Of a stretch of DNA of 64,000 bases, positions 33,141-45,534 are shown one piece after another. Position numbers and translations under genes: made by a program. The stretch comes from Corythucha ciliata (lineage: Eukaryota; Arthropoda; Insecta; Hemiptera; Tingidae): positions 32,840,198 through 32,904,197 of the forward strand of contig CM075937.1 in NCBI GenBank assembly GCA_038030265.1, in the 5' to 3' direction. Numbering within the stretch: the stretch's first letter is position 1; each line of letters starts with the position of its first letter. Under the pieces are notes generated by a model. It ran no database searches and was not told the origin of the DNA. It worked only from the letters and a program-made list of their open reading frames with translations.

Positions 33141-33188
33141 AGAATTGGAAATTGATCCTTATGTGTCGAGGGGATCAGTGGTACAATG
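33141..33188 (+). CDS. Possible 48-nt phase 1-1 microexon of the LDLa gene
   Basis: A good acceptor (ttccttctttttcgtacag, ending 33140) precedes 48 nt that are open in phase 1, and a donor G|gtgagg follows at 33189. Translation in that phase gives about 16 residues reading NWKLILMCRGDQWYN, with one Cys and two Trp, unlike chance AT-rich sequence. Both edges are phase 1, so it could be spliced between the signal-peptide exon and the LDLa exon without shifting frame. It is not inside any repeat I recognise. Against it: it is very short, and splice-like sites occur by chance in 38 kb of sequence. RNA evidence would decide. Confidence 0.35.
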
Positions 33189-35514
33189 GTGAGGGGAGTT
33201 CTTTACTTTAAAGCCATTTCGAAGCAAATCCATTTTCCTTTCCAGAAGTTCTCGATAGATTTTCTCACGTTGAAGCTGTCAAAAAATAATAATTCAGTAA
33301 ATGTTTTATTGATCAAGTTAGGTAAAAACCTTTCATTGGGAAATGCTTTTAACGTCCATTTAATTTTCTTGTGAGGAAAAACGAGGAAGAAGAAACTTTC
33401 GTTAGTGGATAAAAAATCTGCTAAACTCTGTTAATAAAAAAGAAAGAAATGAGAAAAGCTTGGCAACAAGCAAGTCTCGTTTCATGGGCTATAAACGAAT
33501 TGAAGGGACAAGAAGGCGAAGAGTAAAGAAAAATCGCAGCATGAATTGTAGCAAAATGGCGTTCTTTCAACAAAGCATGGAAAATAATTCTGCAGAAAAG
33601 TGGTGGGGGGGATACTAGATGCGCTCGCAATTGTTTTTCTTCTCAAAACGAATAATTGGTCGGAAATGCCGTGTTATCAGTAAACTCTTTTACTACATCA
33701 CGTGACAGTCTTATAATAGGTAAACGTTTTAGCGGCTTCATTGTCCTATATACGCTTTTGAGGGCTATTCATTATTCAATGCTGATGTGGAAGGATAGTG
33801 GCGAGAGGGTTAAATACAGAGACAAGTTCAATGTTACGTGATGAAAACTGGAGAGATTATTATGTGACAGGAACATCGATGCCATGCTGTTCCTCACAGG
33901 TTTAAACCTACACATTTTTGTGTGGTTCCGTAAAATTGTGTTCATACAATATTTATGGAATCGTAATCCGTGTTTCATTTAAGCTGTAATAATTATTATG
34001 GAGAGAATAACAAGATCCGCAGGGGGGCAAATGGTTTGGGGACATTGGGACGCATTTGTTTTAAATTGTTATAGCCTCGCCACACGTTATATTATGCCTC
34101 CGGAGTGATTCATATTGGAAAATCAACAGGTTGTCACTTGTCACCGAACACCTGTAGACTCAAGTTATTGGCCTCAGCTCTACACGGTTAACTGACGTCT
34201 GATTGATCGGTTGAGCTGGTTTGAACAATATTTTGTCATGGAAAAGGGACTTTCGTAGAATAACCTGATTTAGCTTCGACTCCGGATGTGTATACAATAT
34301 ACTAAATCCATCTGCAGAATCCCGGTAGCGTTACAATAACGAAAGTTCCGTATAAAGTTCAATTTTAAGAGTCATCTTGTCATTTATACACGAGGAAAAG
34401 TACGTAGCTTCCATTGATTGATGGGCTCAAGCATCACTACATTTATCACTCAAATATCGTCAAAATAAATACCCCACACCCACTTTGGGGAAAATTGGAA
34501 CAAAAGAACGAGAAAAACCACAAGTCAGCTAGACGATTAACTAACGCGTGGCCTTAGTAAGAAGTTTTTCCTGTGCAAGGGGGAGGGGACCAAAATACCC
34601 TAACTTGTTAGTGTTGTTCTTACCACCCACTTGCGTTAGTTTTTAACATTAGCTCACACTTGACCTCCAGGTGTCTACATTTCATTGCTTGTGCAATGAC
34701 GTCACATAAACTCCACCTTGCAAATGAAGAGATGGCAATTGGGTAACGCTATAAGTGAGTGGAAGGCTGTGAGACGTGTTTTCTCCCCCCCCCCCTTGGA
34801 ATTAGGTGCAGCATAATCGAGTCGATTGAATATTCACTTTCCCATTAAGTGGCACACACAAGCGGTACTTGCCAACTTCCTAGCCGATACTCGCCGAACT
34901 TCTGGTAGTGTGTGTGGGTACCCCTCCCACACGCCACTCGCCGACTAGCGAATTTTCGTACTTGTTTATGCTCGGGGCTATAAAAATCATACTGTGCTCC
35001 TATCATAATGTATTCAAAATACAATACATATATCATTTATACGTGTCTTACATGAATACATATAGGAGAATAGGTTCCAACATTTTGGTCCCATGTGTCA
35101 TCCCACAAGTCTTGCCGTACAGATGCTACAAGATCCGCCTGTACAAAACCCCTCTCACGTTCAAGCCCTCAACTTCTCATTTTTGTCACAGATAATTTGT
35201 CCATACAGAGAATTTGAACTCATTTTTTCCACTTGACGATATTCAAAGGACTAGCACAGCCCAAGCGGTAGTGAATCTGAGTGGGCGGCGAGGCAGAGAC
35301 CGTTCCCTCTACATCCACTAGACTCGAAGCCCCGTAGTAGTGCTGAAACTGTTACAATGAGGTGTAGCAAAACTCTTAAAAAGGACCAACTCACACCTAT
35401 GAGAGCTGCCCCCCCCCCAACAACAATTTTAGCCATGAATTCACGTTATTCCATCAATTTTAGCCACGAATTATCGTTTTCCTTAATTTTAGCCGCTGTT
35501 TATTATAGCGTTTT
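33189..35514. other. No gene or element recognised
   Basis: AT-rich intron-like sequence. A C-run lies near 34787. The open frames lack domains or splice support. Confidence 0.4.
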
Positions 35515-35519
35515 TTAAC

Positions 35520-35700
35520 GCAATACCTGCGAATCGTAATTTTTTTGAATTGTTAGTAGAATCGCTTGAACTATGAGGGTGGATAAAGCATGCATAAATC
35601 TGTAGCCGTAGGAACCTACATCGTCTGTCTTCCCTCGTTGAGGCTCGTCAAAAACGGACCGGTTTTGGCTGCTCGCCATCTTCAGCATTTGGCTTCCCAC
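35520..35700 (-). mobile_element. Penelope-like 3' region fragment
   Basis: Matches the region at 27590-27740: tgtctgtcttccctcgttga, gccgtaggaacctac and atgcat-like blocks in the same order, and the inverted phrase gctgaagatggcgagcagcc near 35690. No coding domain. Confidence 0.75.
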
Positions 35701-35737
35701 CAACGCACACAATCATCTCCTAAAAAAGGAAACCGAT

Positions 35738-36003
35738 CTTGATGAAATATTCATGATGAACATTGGTTGAGCCAAATATGGTCTCATTTAAATTGGAATA
35801 AAATCTGTCTAATTGGAGGAGCTCTAGGGGGGGCAGTGTACACTTCTGACAGACGCTCATAATTATCTCCTATACATATAGAAGAGGCAACCGAGTGAAA
35901 TATTCATGATGAACATTGGTTGAGCCATATATGGCCCCATTTAAATTAGAATAAAATCGGTCCAATTGATGGAGGGGTCCGGGGGGCAGTGTACACAGTG
36001 CAC
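35738..36003 (+). repeat. Two-unit tandem repeat, period about 157 bp
   Basis: The block gaaatattcatgatgaacat, then tggttgagcca and catttaaatt..aataaaat, then ggggggcagtgtacac occurs twice (from about 35740 and 35896). Confidence 0.8.
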
Positions 36004-36189
36004 ACTTGACGTGCACGATTAGCCAAAATTTTGTTCTCGAATTATCTATGCTAATTTTGGCTGATTTGTCTTCTAAATAACAGCTCCATTGCTGCCCCTG
36101 GCGATCCGGCCCTGTTCAACGAAGATACGTTACTCGAGGAAGCATTGTGCTACACCATTAGCAGACGTTTTTTTCTCTCGCTAGGCGGA

Positions 36190-37450
36190 AAAAACGCCTA
36201 TTCACGACTGAAATTGAGAAAAATTATTTTATGGTGGATTTAACCACCGAGAGTTAAGATTTGAGTTACTTTAACTCAGAATCAACGAAAAAAATACGTC
36301 ACAATTTATGTAAACAATATTTGGTTGTATTGTTTGGTAACTCCAACCTAACTTCCGATGGTGAAATTCACTATTAGAGGCTCAAATTAGGAAAAAACGA
36401 TAACTCAATGCTAAAATTGAGAAAAAACACGGAAGTAATAAGTAATTGGCCGACAAAATTAGAAAAAAAGCTAATTTGCGGATGGATGAAGTGTATTTTT
36501 TAAAAATCCTCAATTCATGGCACAAATTGAGAAAAACACCGCTTATTTGCGGTTAAAGTTTGGAAAAACGCTAAGTAGCGGCTAAACTTGGAGAAAATCA
36601 CGGCTAAAATGAATGAAAGCGCCAATTCACAGCTGGATTGAGAAAACTCCAATCCACGGCTTCTGAAGGCTACTTTGTACTTATAATCGAGAAAAAGCAC
36701 TATAATTCATGGCCAAAATGGAATAAAATTACCAATTTGATAAGTTAAATTAATACAAATCACTAATACGCGGCTGAAATTTAGAAAATCGTTAATCCAC
36801 GGCTAAAATGGAGACAAAGCGGATTAAATTTATAAAAATAGCTAATTCACTAACTCATGGTTAAAGTCACAAAAATTGACGAAAACGGCAATTTTTGGCT
36901 AAAATTCTGAGAAAAACGTTAATTCGAAGTAAAAATTGATAGAAATTTCTAATCGTAGGCTAAACTGAAGAAAACTTCACCATCTCTTAGGCAACCATAG
37001 GACTTCCTGCTAAAATGGAGAATAATAGCTAACCCCAAGTTTCTTTACGCCCTCATTAGGAGGTTAAAATAAAGAATGCGCGCAAAAGTGCTAATCTTGG
37101 GTGTAGTACATGACAAACAATTTGAAAGGGCGGTAATACATGCAGCTGAAAAAATGGAAATGCGCTAATTCTTTTCAAAAAACGTATAAAATTACTAATT
37201 CGCGGCTTAAAATTGAAAAAGGCGCTAATTCGCGGCCATAGTTGAGAAAAAGCGATAATTTGAGGTTATAACATTGAGAAAAATCAACGATAAATCACTC
37301 AGTAGTTGCAGATAATAGTGAAAAAAAATGCGAATTCGTGGTTTGTTAAGGCAACTTCGTGCCAAAAATGGAAAAAAGGCGCTAACTCGAATGCGACGAA
37401 TGAGAAAAAATCGTTAATTCGCGGTTGAAATGTTTAAAATATAATAATTC
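36190..37450. repeat. Degenerate minisatellite, units of about 30-40 bp
   Basis: Repeated theme 'gctaattcgcggctaaaattgagaaaaa', strongly diverged, perhaps 25-30 units. The inverted theme (tttctcaattttagccg) appears at 40700-41290. Noncoding. Confidence 0.7.
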
Positions 37451-37485
37451 GTGGATAAATTTGATAATTTATTAACGCGTCAGGC

Positions 37486-37725
37486 AATTAATTAATTAAT
37501 TGTGTTTAAACGACCCTGTCTCGGACAATTTTTGGGATCACTCTCCCGCCTCACACCTGTGATTGCGAGCATTGGGGAGCAAGTTTCTCGGAACTCAAAA
37601 CTGTAGTAAATTATATTTCATCTGAAGTTTGATTTCTTTATTTAAGCCTCCCCACCCCCTCGAACTCACAGGTGTGACTAGGGTCGTGTGGTGAGGGGGG
37701 GGGGGTGATCCTGATCATGATTAAT
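37486..37725. repeat. Rearranged SINE body with inverted arms
   Basis: 37486-37580 matches the minus-orientation tail of the SINE at 18905 (aattaattaattg, acgaccctgtctcgg), while 37575-37715 matches its body in plus orientation (ctcggaactcaaaac, gcctccccac, gtgactagggtcgtgtggtg). The tRNA head is missing. The two parts form an imperfect inverted repeat. Confidence 0.65.
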
Positions 37726-37925
37726 ACATTTGAGAATTTGCTACAAATATTTTATGTACACTCTTCCGGCGTTCAGGTTTCCTTCAATACGGTTGTTCGA
37801 AAATTTGTGAGCATCTTTGCAGGGGAAAGATTGGGTGCGTATCCCCCAACCCACCTCTCACCATTAAATAGACTCCGAATTCGACTTTATAATGAGGCTA
37901 TGCCATTGCCAAGATGAAGAATTCA

Positions 37926-39070
37926 CAGAAATAATAGAATGTATCGCCCTTTTTCATTACCTAATCATTTTATGACAGTATGTTCAATGGGTTTTATTGG
38001 AGTTTTTGAAATGTAAGGGTTAGGTTCTAATTTCGAAGGGAAAATGGGTGGAACCGACTAACTCTAGCCCGACAACATTGTCGTATAGGGAAACTGTTTC
38101 TTACAAAAATCGTTCAGCCTTTGTTCAGATAATCGCGTACCAAATCGAGCAAATGTCTACAACGACCGCATCTAATGTTGGTTCTTCAGGTCGAACGATA
38201 AATACTCGCCCTTGAAGTATTCCGAAGGGGTTAGAATGTTCAAATATTTACGTTACACATTGTCCCTGTTTAAGTGGAAGTTTACTTTCTGCCGAGTTTG
38301 GTAGCTGAGAAATCGAAAGAGGGACGGAGAGAGTAATCCAATAATGCGCCTCAATCCGTATACAAGGAATGCGACAATATTTGAGAATCAGGGGTTTATT
38401 TTTGGATATAGAGTAAGCGTTCAGCCAATCTTTTCAAGCAATTTCAACTAATTTCCGACACGGTAATTTCTATTGCGGCATCAATCGTCATTTTTAAGGT
38501 TTCTGAGAAAAACATGGCTAACCACAGATTTATCAAACAAATAAATACAAAAATACATAAATAACAGCGTCCTAGATGTTTTATCGGTGGAGTGAAGAAT
38601 AATTCAAGTCAATTAATAATGCTGAATGTGCACATGGTGTGAATAATAAATTATGCATCGCAAGTTGGTTAAACGTGCGTCTGGGTGAACTCAGAAATAT
38701 CTCTAGCCTTACCTTCCTGCAATTAACGGGACGGAGCAGTAACCAGCGTCCCTTTCGTAGCATTGGAAATATGTCAATTTTTATGGCGCCTGTGAAATAG
38801 TGTCAATGGTAATGTGTGAGTAAGAGCGATGTTCTCCATGGAATTGAGGGATAACTTTACAGTATTTCGCTGTCTCCTTAAAACGTAAATATTTCAGTCC
38901 ATGATGGGTCATTCTGTAACTTTAAGGTAACTATGGAATTTTCTATCGTCAACCACATGACACGTATACCAAAAATAGGCAAAATGTGGTCAGAGCTTCT
39001 GAACGTGTGGAGCTATCGCCGGCCCACAGACCCCGCTTAGCCACGAACGTAAATCCAGCCTATGGAGTTC
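37926..39070. other. No gene or element recognised
   Basis: AT-rich intron-like sequence without clear repeat ends or domains. Confidence 0.4.
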
Positions 39071-39110
39071 TGGAGCCTTAGTACGAACGATACTCCAATC
39101 AACCTTTTAT

Positions 39111-39176
39111 TAATTATACAGCGACCGCGGTTTCCGAACCCGCGGAAACCGTGGTCACTGTATAATTAATAAAAGG
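39111..39176. repeat. Strong hairpin palindrome
   Basis: Arms of about 30 bp, accttttattaattatacag and its inverted complement, with ccgcggtttcc at the centre. An outer inverted pair (actccaatcaa and ttgattggagc) extends it to about 39095-39213. It lies at the left end of the 3.4-kb element. Confidence 0.8.
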
Positions 39177-39283
39177 TGGTTCAGAACAATTTTTGATTGG
39201 AGCATCGTATTGATTTGGCCACACCATTGTTAAGTCATACTTAGTACGAACGGTCGGGATTGTGTAGAGGGATGATGCCGCTT

Positions 39284-39303
39284 GCGGGATGACGTCATCC
39301 CGC
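39284..39303. repeat. Perfect 20-bp palindrome containing a CRE octamer
   Basis: gcgggatgacgtcatcccgc is its own inverted complement and holds tgacgtca in the centre. It lies in the left TIR region of the 3.4-kb element. Confidence 0.85.
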
Positions 39304-39559
39304 TCGACACCTCGCTAGGAGCTAGTAAGAAGCAGTGGGACGAGGGAATTCCGCAAGTCTTCCGTCCCACTGGCGGGATTCTCTAGAGGCATAATCACAC
39401 CTACTTTTCCTTCGTGGGATGAGACCCGCAACACGCGGGATGTCCTATCTTGGCTGATAAGACTCATTTTTCAGTGCACTGATGTGTTTTTGAAGCAATA
39501 TTCTGTCTCATGGGCCTAGCCCATGAGTCCATGAGATTTCGTGGAGCAGCTGCCCACCC

Positions 39560-40290
39560 CCAAATTTCATCAAAAAGTTAAAATCCAACAGGTTTGTCAC
39601 ATTTTTAATCTTCAAATATTTCGCAGGACTTGCTCAGCAACAGAACCAATTCCTCGAATTTCGCTCAATAACTCACCAATTTCGCCGTTTTTATTGTGGT
39701 GAAAACCGAATTTCGCACACTGTACAAGCCCATTATCGCAGTTCTCCCAATACATTCACTAAAACCAATTATGCGGATTATTGCGGATCGTAAAGAGACG
39801 TTTTGATCATTGAAAATCCAATTTCATGGATTTGTGTAGCTAAAATTTTGCGAGGTGGACGAAAATGTGAGACCGAGTTCGTTGATTTTGCGCACTAAAA
39901 TCCGATTTTAGCTAGTTTTGCGACTCACTGAAACCCCAATTTCTCGGATTTTGCTCATTGAAAAACCAATTTCGCTTATTATTCACAGTATAAAATATTT
40001 TCGTGTGGGTCCGGCTCAAAAAAAAAAAAAAAAAACTATTTTTGCTAGCTCACCAGAACCCCGATTTCCCTTGTTGTTGTTGCTGCTGCTTGGCTTTGCT
40101 TCGCGTAGGTTTCCTCTTTCAAAAACGTTACAATTGCCCGGATTTTGCACTATTTTAAACCATAGTCGCGATTCTGGCTCACTAAAACGCCAATTTCCGG
40201 GGTTTTGCTACTTTTGCTCGCTTTTAGAGAACCATATTCGCGAGCATTTGCCCACTTGAAACTGCACAATTTCGTGGGTTTTGGCTAGCT
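39560..40290. repeat. Degenerate minisatellite, inverted relative of the 29.3-kb array
   Basis: Theme 'accccaatttcgcggattttgctcactaaa' repeated with much divergence, the inverse complement of the theme at 29270-29880. Includes a poly-A run near 40019. Confidence 0.6.
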
Positions 40291-40679
40291 CAAACCGTGT
40301 TTAGGCCGCTGTGACAGCCGGACTTATGGTGGGAGAGGAAATGACAGTTCCGTTTACCGTTTTATAGGTCTAAAATTTGAAGTTTAGCTCCAAAAATATC
40401 ACTTTCTAGGGGGAGGAGTTTTCAGTTTTTCAACATAAAATCCGAAATAGAAGTACCTATACATACGACATTTTTCCAGCAGATATTTATTTTTTGATGG
40501 ATAGTGGCCGTTTCTGGGCAAATTTATTCTCTGATGACCGTGAATTGACTCGATTCTAACCTCCAGATTCTGTTATAAGCCTACAAAAAGGCAATGCATC
40601 TGATATTTTCGCCCAGTGAAGCTTGCCCACAGGCGTGGATCCAGTTTTTCTCAAGACGAGTTTACACAGAGCCCCCCCC

Positions 40680-41290
40680 CCCCATTATTTTAAACGTGAA
40701 TGAACACTATATTTTTGGCCTCGAATTGACGTTTTCCTTAATTTCAGCTGAAACTCAATGATTTTTCTCAATTCCATATCGAACTAGCCCATTTTCTTCA
40801 TTTTAGCCGTTAAAAGGTCTCAAAAAACCGTGGAATGACGCATTTTAGATGTATATACAATGTTTACCGAGATGTTGGTTTGAGAAGCCACAAACTGGCG
40901 CCTTATTTTCTCAATTTTACCTGCGTGAGTGACGAGCTCCATTTCTAAACTTTAGCCGTGATATTGGCGTTTTTCCGCAATTTTAGCGGAAAATGAGTGA
41001 CTTTTATCAATTCTACATTGAATGAGCAATTTGTTTTGTCAATTTTAGCCGTGAAAAGAGCTCTGTAAACCGTGATATAGATCATTTTCTTAATTTCAGC
41101 CGGGACTTAGCATCGTGAAACCGCAAATTGGCGTGTTTTCTTAATTTTCAACCACAGGAATAATTAATGAGATTTATGTCTTAAGTTTAACGCGAATCAG
41201 CGCTATTTCTCAATTTTAGCCGTAAATGGGAATGGGTGTTTTCCCTCCGTCTTAGCCGCAAAATGTCCTTTTCTGAATTTCATCCGCGAA
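40680..41290. repeat. Degenerate minisatellite, inverted relative of the 36.2-kb array
   Basis: Theme 'tttctcaattttagccgtgaa-tgagc' repeated about 15 times. Inverse complement of the theme at 36190-37450. Confidence 0.65.
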
Positions 41291-42501
41291 CGATCACTTT
41301 TTCTCAAAATGTGTGCCCCAGCTGACCCTTCCCCTTCCCAAACTCGGGACCCGTGCCACGCTGCCCACCCCGTGATCACAGGCTGGCTACGCCCCTGTTC
41401 TGTCTCCTTCTGCGTTCGCCGCAATTTTTATTTTGACAGAGAGTGAATTAACTAATAAATACACTTCAAGGCGTGTTTTCACGGTTCAATCTCGTTGCTC
41501 AATTTCATGAATTCAATGACATTGAAACGTAAGTATAAACATAATTTCCATGGACTTGCTTCGTCAAATTTTCGATTAAACGTGATGCCGGAGCAATTCG
41601 ATGAGATGTGTTCCATGATTTGAGCAATGCGATAGAACCGCGTAAACGTGCCTTCAGTGACAATAATGGCCTACAGCAAAATAAATAGTTTTCATCTTGG
41701 TAAGCCTTCGCAATTTTTCGAGATAATTCAGCGTGAAATTTCACACTTATCAAAACTTTACCATCAAGAAGAGCACGAAAACGTTTCGTTTTCGAGTTAT
41801 CCAAGAATATTGTATGTTATCCAAGAATATAACTTCAATTTTCAGTCAAAATGAGCCAACTACGTGCCAAAAAGACCCCCTTCCTCTTGAAGTGGGATGA
41901 TTTGAATGAGGATGAGGCTAGATGTACGTTTTCACTATTTTGATTTTACTAGGTCGCATATCTCGAAAGTTATGGATCCAATGGCAAAGAAAAAGGCAGT
42001 TAAGCTACTCTGGACATTCATTTTATTATTTCTTTGAAATAAACAATTCAAAAAGTAGGTAAAATAAAATGCTCAAGCATACAATATTCTTCAAATATGC
42101 GAAAATGCGCAGCATAAACTCAAACCTTTGATTCTAGGACGAATGAATATGATAAAATAATAAGGTATTCCAGCATAGCTGTAAGCGTTGTCAATGACGT
42201 GCGCAAAATGTATAATTGTAATTTACACCTTAAAAACGAAATAACATAATTCGAAGAGGCACCAAAGAAATAAACTGGAATCACTCGGATGGAAACACAA
42301 CCTCTTCTTTAGAAACCTTTATTGTTTCTTGACGGGATTCCCCCTTGGATACCGCCACACACTTCATGCATCCCACTCGAAAGGCGTGGCATTATCCCGC
42401 AACTTCGTACTACCATTCGTTCCCGCCGGGTGTGATTCTCTAGCAGCGTGTGATGGATCCCTCTACATAATCCCGACCGTTCGTACTAAGGCTCCTGGGC
42501 C

Positions 42502-45500
42502 GGACTAGTATCGACCCTCACCTACTAAACTAACGTAAGCGTATTGGATAATCCAATCGGCCGATACAATCCGCAAACTGCAATAGGAACATTTTATGCC
42601 GTGTATTCATCGTTCAGAAAAAAAATATTTCACCACAAAGGCATCCATTAAACATCACGGAGAAAAATGTTCGGGTAAATATTACCAAAATTCGGTGTTT
42701 CTAACCCAAAAATATGGTGAAAAAAGTGACTACTCAATCGCCTAGTAAATGTTACCACACCAAGTATAGTAAATGGGTTTTGTTTAAATCAACTATGTCA
42801 GGAAGTAGGACTGGGTGTGCAGTAAAACTAACATCCAATATAGTTAGATTTACAGAACCCAAAAGTAAGCGGTTCACCAACCTACTAGTACACTCAACTT
42901 CATAGAATGGTAAAAGTAACCATGAGGTCTGATTCCAATAAGTTTTAAGCAGGGTTGTTCTAGATCAGATTTTAGGTTAAATCAACAATACCGTTTCGTA
43001 ACAATGAACCTTTTTTTTATTTCAACCTGAATGTACAGTAAAAGTATGGTTAACATTACCCCTTGAAAAGTAGAAGGAGCATTTAGTCATCCGTTGAATT
43101 AGCTTGAACTTTGCTATTTTTACTTCATATAGTTAGGATCTAGTTGTTTTTACCATACAATTCGGCTGTATGGGCTGTATGGTATCAGCAAAACATTTTT
43201 TGATGATTCCATGACTTTATCAAGCAAGGTTAGCATTGTTAATTTCGAGTCCATTTCGGTCAGATAACCTCGCTGCTTGAAGTATTAATCGAATGTCTCA
43301 TGTGGCTGTACCATCAGAAGGTCGCAGCTGCTTTTTTTCTTTGTTACTGACATAGTCCTCGCATCCTTGAGAAGGTTGTTGAATCAATCTGGAACATGAG
43401 AACAAGAGCATTAAACGAAGACATAATTATTCGTTGGTGATTCTTTTATTACTTACTTCTTTTATTTCTTTTTTAGGTGATGCCCCTCTTCAGAAAGTGT
43501 ATTTGTTTTTTTCCTTGAATTAGATAATTTTCCTCAAAGATTGTTTACCCCCCGTTGTACGTATTATTGAAATATAACACTGCTTACCTTGGAAAATAGC
43601 GATGTTATTCTTTGAAGTACTGAGCTTTTTAGTCTTTCACGTCGGAGTCCGCCATTGCACAGGAAGTTTGTGTCGCACAACACAAGGCATCACGCTGTCA
43701 CTTGTTGAGAGAAAAACTGTCATTCACGTGCCGAAATATGGCGAATACTACAGAAAAGACCGTTTTTCTTCGTTTCAGCTCTCAACTGTCCACGTGGAGG
43801 GGATTGATGAAGCTCACTTGACTCAAGTTTGGTTAGGATTTACTTGAATTTCAAACTGGGTTAGGTAGAATCAACTGGAGTACGGTGGGCCGCGCTGAAA
43901 TATTTGTCCCCCAGCTTATCGTGCTACCAAACCAACAGTTCTTTAACAAAAATGAAAAGGTAGAATGTAACTTAGTGAAACGTTATTCTCACTTATCTCT
44001 CAAGGGGTAGACCGGACAAAGTAGTTTTGTCAGCTTTACTTTCTTATTCAGTTATAGTTAGTGGTAAAAAAAGGCGTTTGCACCTATAATTGAGGTATAA
44101 CTGACAATATTGTCACGGTGCTTTCAAAGAAACGTCATGAGACTGATTTAGCCTCTTGGATCGTTTAATATTACCAAAATGTTGGTTGAAATACCAAAAA
44201 GCCAACAACCAAAATACCAATTAGTTAAGTTTACTACGTAGATGTTCATTTTTGACCAGCTTTTAGATTGGATTAACCCAAAAACGTTTTACTATAGTAT
44301 AGTAACTCATTTTTCTTTCCGTGCACCAGAATATGGTGTGTCAGAGGTTTAACACATCCGGTGTTCATTCCCCTCAATAAATGACCCATAAATTGTCTTT
44401 CAAACTGTCTCCAGTTGTTGTAATTCCAGCAAATCCCCCACCCAATACATTCAGGGCACCAAACATTGCACAAATATTTGATCATGAGTTCAGAACATCC
44501 CTCTGCGAACTACGTTAAACTTTCTATTGTCTGGAATGGCTATTGAGCGCTCTAAAAGAGAGTGAAGAAGGGAGTTAATTGGAGCTTTTGCTTCTCCAAT
44601 AGAAAGACCCGAGGTGTTTGCGAGTTGGAAAAGAGAGAGAAACCACTGCACACTTTCTATTAATTTTTGTAATAAATGAGCCCTTCCCTATTCGTTATTC
44701 ATAACGATTTCAGAGATTTAATGGTTCCGTGCTAATTGAAATATAAAACCACTCTTGAATACATTCAGTAAACATACGAGTCTCAGAGGAGCACTCCCCT
44801 CCTGACAGTCTAATCACGCTAGCTCAACATTTACTGGTCCAAGAAATAATACAGATCAAAGGGGATATTAGCGTGATGTTTTTTCTCCCCTTTGCGCGTT
44901 CCCCGTCCTATCACTCCGTTGACTTCTAAAATGCTTAATATTCATGCTACAAAATATCTCTGATATGTAAATAGAAATTGAATTCAAAAAGGGGGAGGTT
45001 GGAGCTCGCCATTTGTACGAGTATAATTCTAATCCAGCAGGGAATTGTCCATAAAGCGACGGAGGCCTTTTTAAGAATTCTACTGGTAAACTTTTTTACC
45101 TCAGTTCAGTATTTACCCTTACTCCCATAGGCCTATTCATTTGGAGCAGCTTACTTTGTCATGGTTTATCCCGAGTTTGGATATTTGCGTACATCAATAA
45201 CAAGATAGGGAAGAGGAATGGGGAAAGTGAAAGAAAAAGTCCAGCCCAATAAAAAGACTGACGGCAATACTCCAACATGAAGCGAGATATTTATGTAACA
45301 CACCCGCCTAGTTGTCACAACCGCTACCTTAATATCGTGGATGCCTGATGGAATTCATTTTCAAGCCAAGAATTCATTTTTACGAGACGTTTGCTGCGGC
45401 AACGCAGGCACACTCACTAACTTATATAACAACCTTTCCCAATGGTCTTCTTCATAATTGAAAAAAGTAAGCAACCGGTATAATTAACAAAAAGATCACA

Positions 45501-45534
45501 CACACAGTCAGGACGGCCTGTCGTGAAGACAACC
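42502..45534. other. No gene recognised
   Basis: Recurring but very loose phrases such as 'gtaaatattaccaaaat' occur near 42675 and 44165, hinting at an old element. No domain or clean element ends are visible. Confidence 0.35.

Larger units (their letters stand above)
39071..42501. mobile_element. Composite TIR/foldback element, about 3.4 kb
   Basis: Left: ggagccttagtacgaac at 39071 and again ttagtacgaacggtcgggat at 39241. Right: the inverted complement atcccgaccgttcgtactaa ending ggctcc near 42492. The inner TIR regions 39238-39460 and 42330-42490 share further inverted text (tgtagagggat, gcgggat). Between them are two minisatellite blocks and unassigned sequence. No transposase is recognised. 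Confidence 0.6.

Noticed and set aside
41846..41923. A 78-nt phase 1-1 segment after ttcaattttcag, with a gtacgt donor
   Set aside because: Splice sites are weaker than those of the other exons, and it lies inside the composite foldback element. The peptide shows no domain. Kept only as a remote possibility.
43602..43847. 81-residue frame starting with a hydrophobic segment
   Set aside because: Looks like a signal peptide at first, but there is no downstream domain, no splice donor in phase and no promoter evidence.
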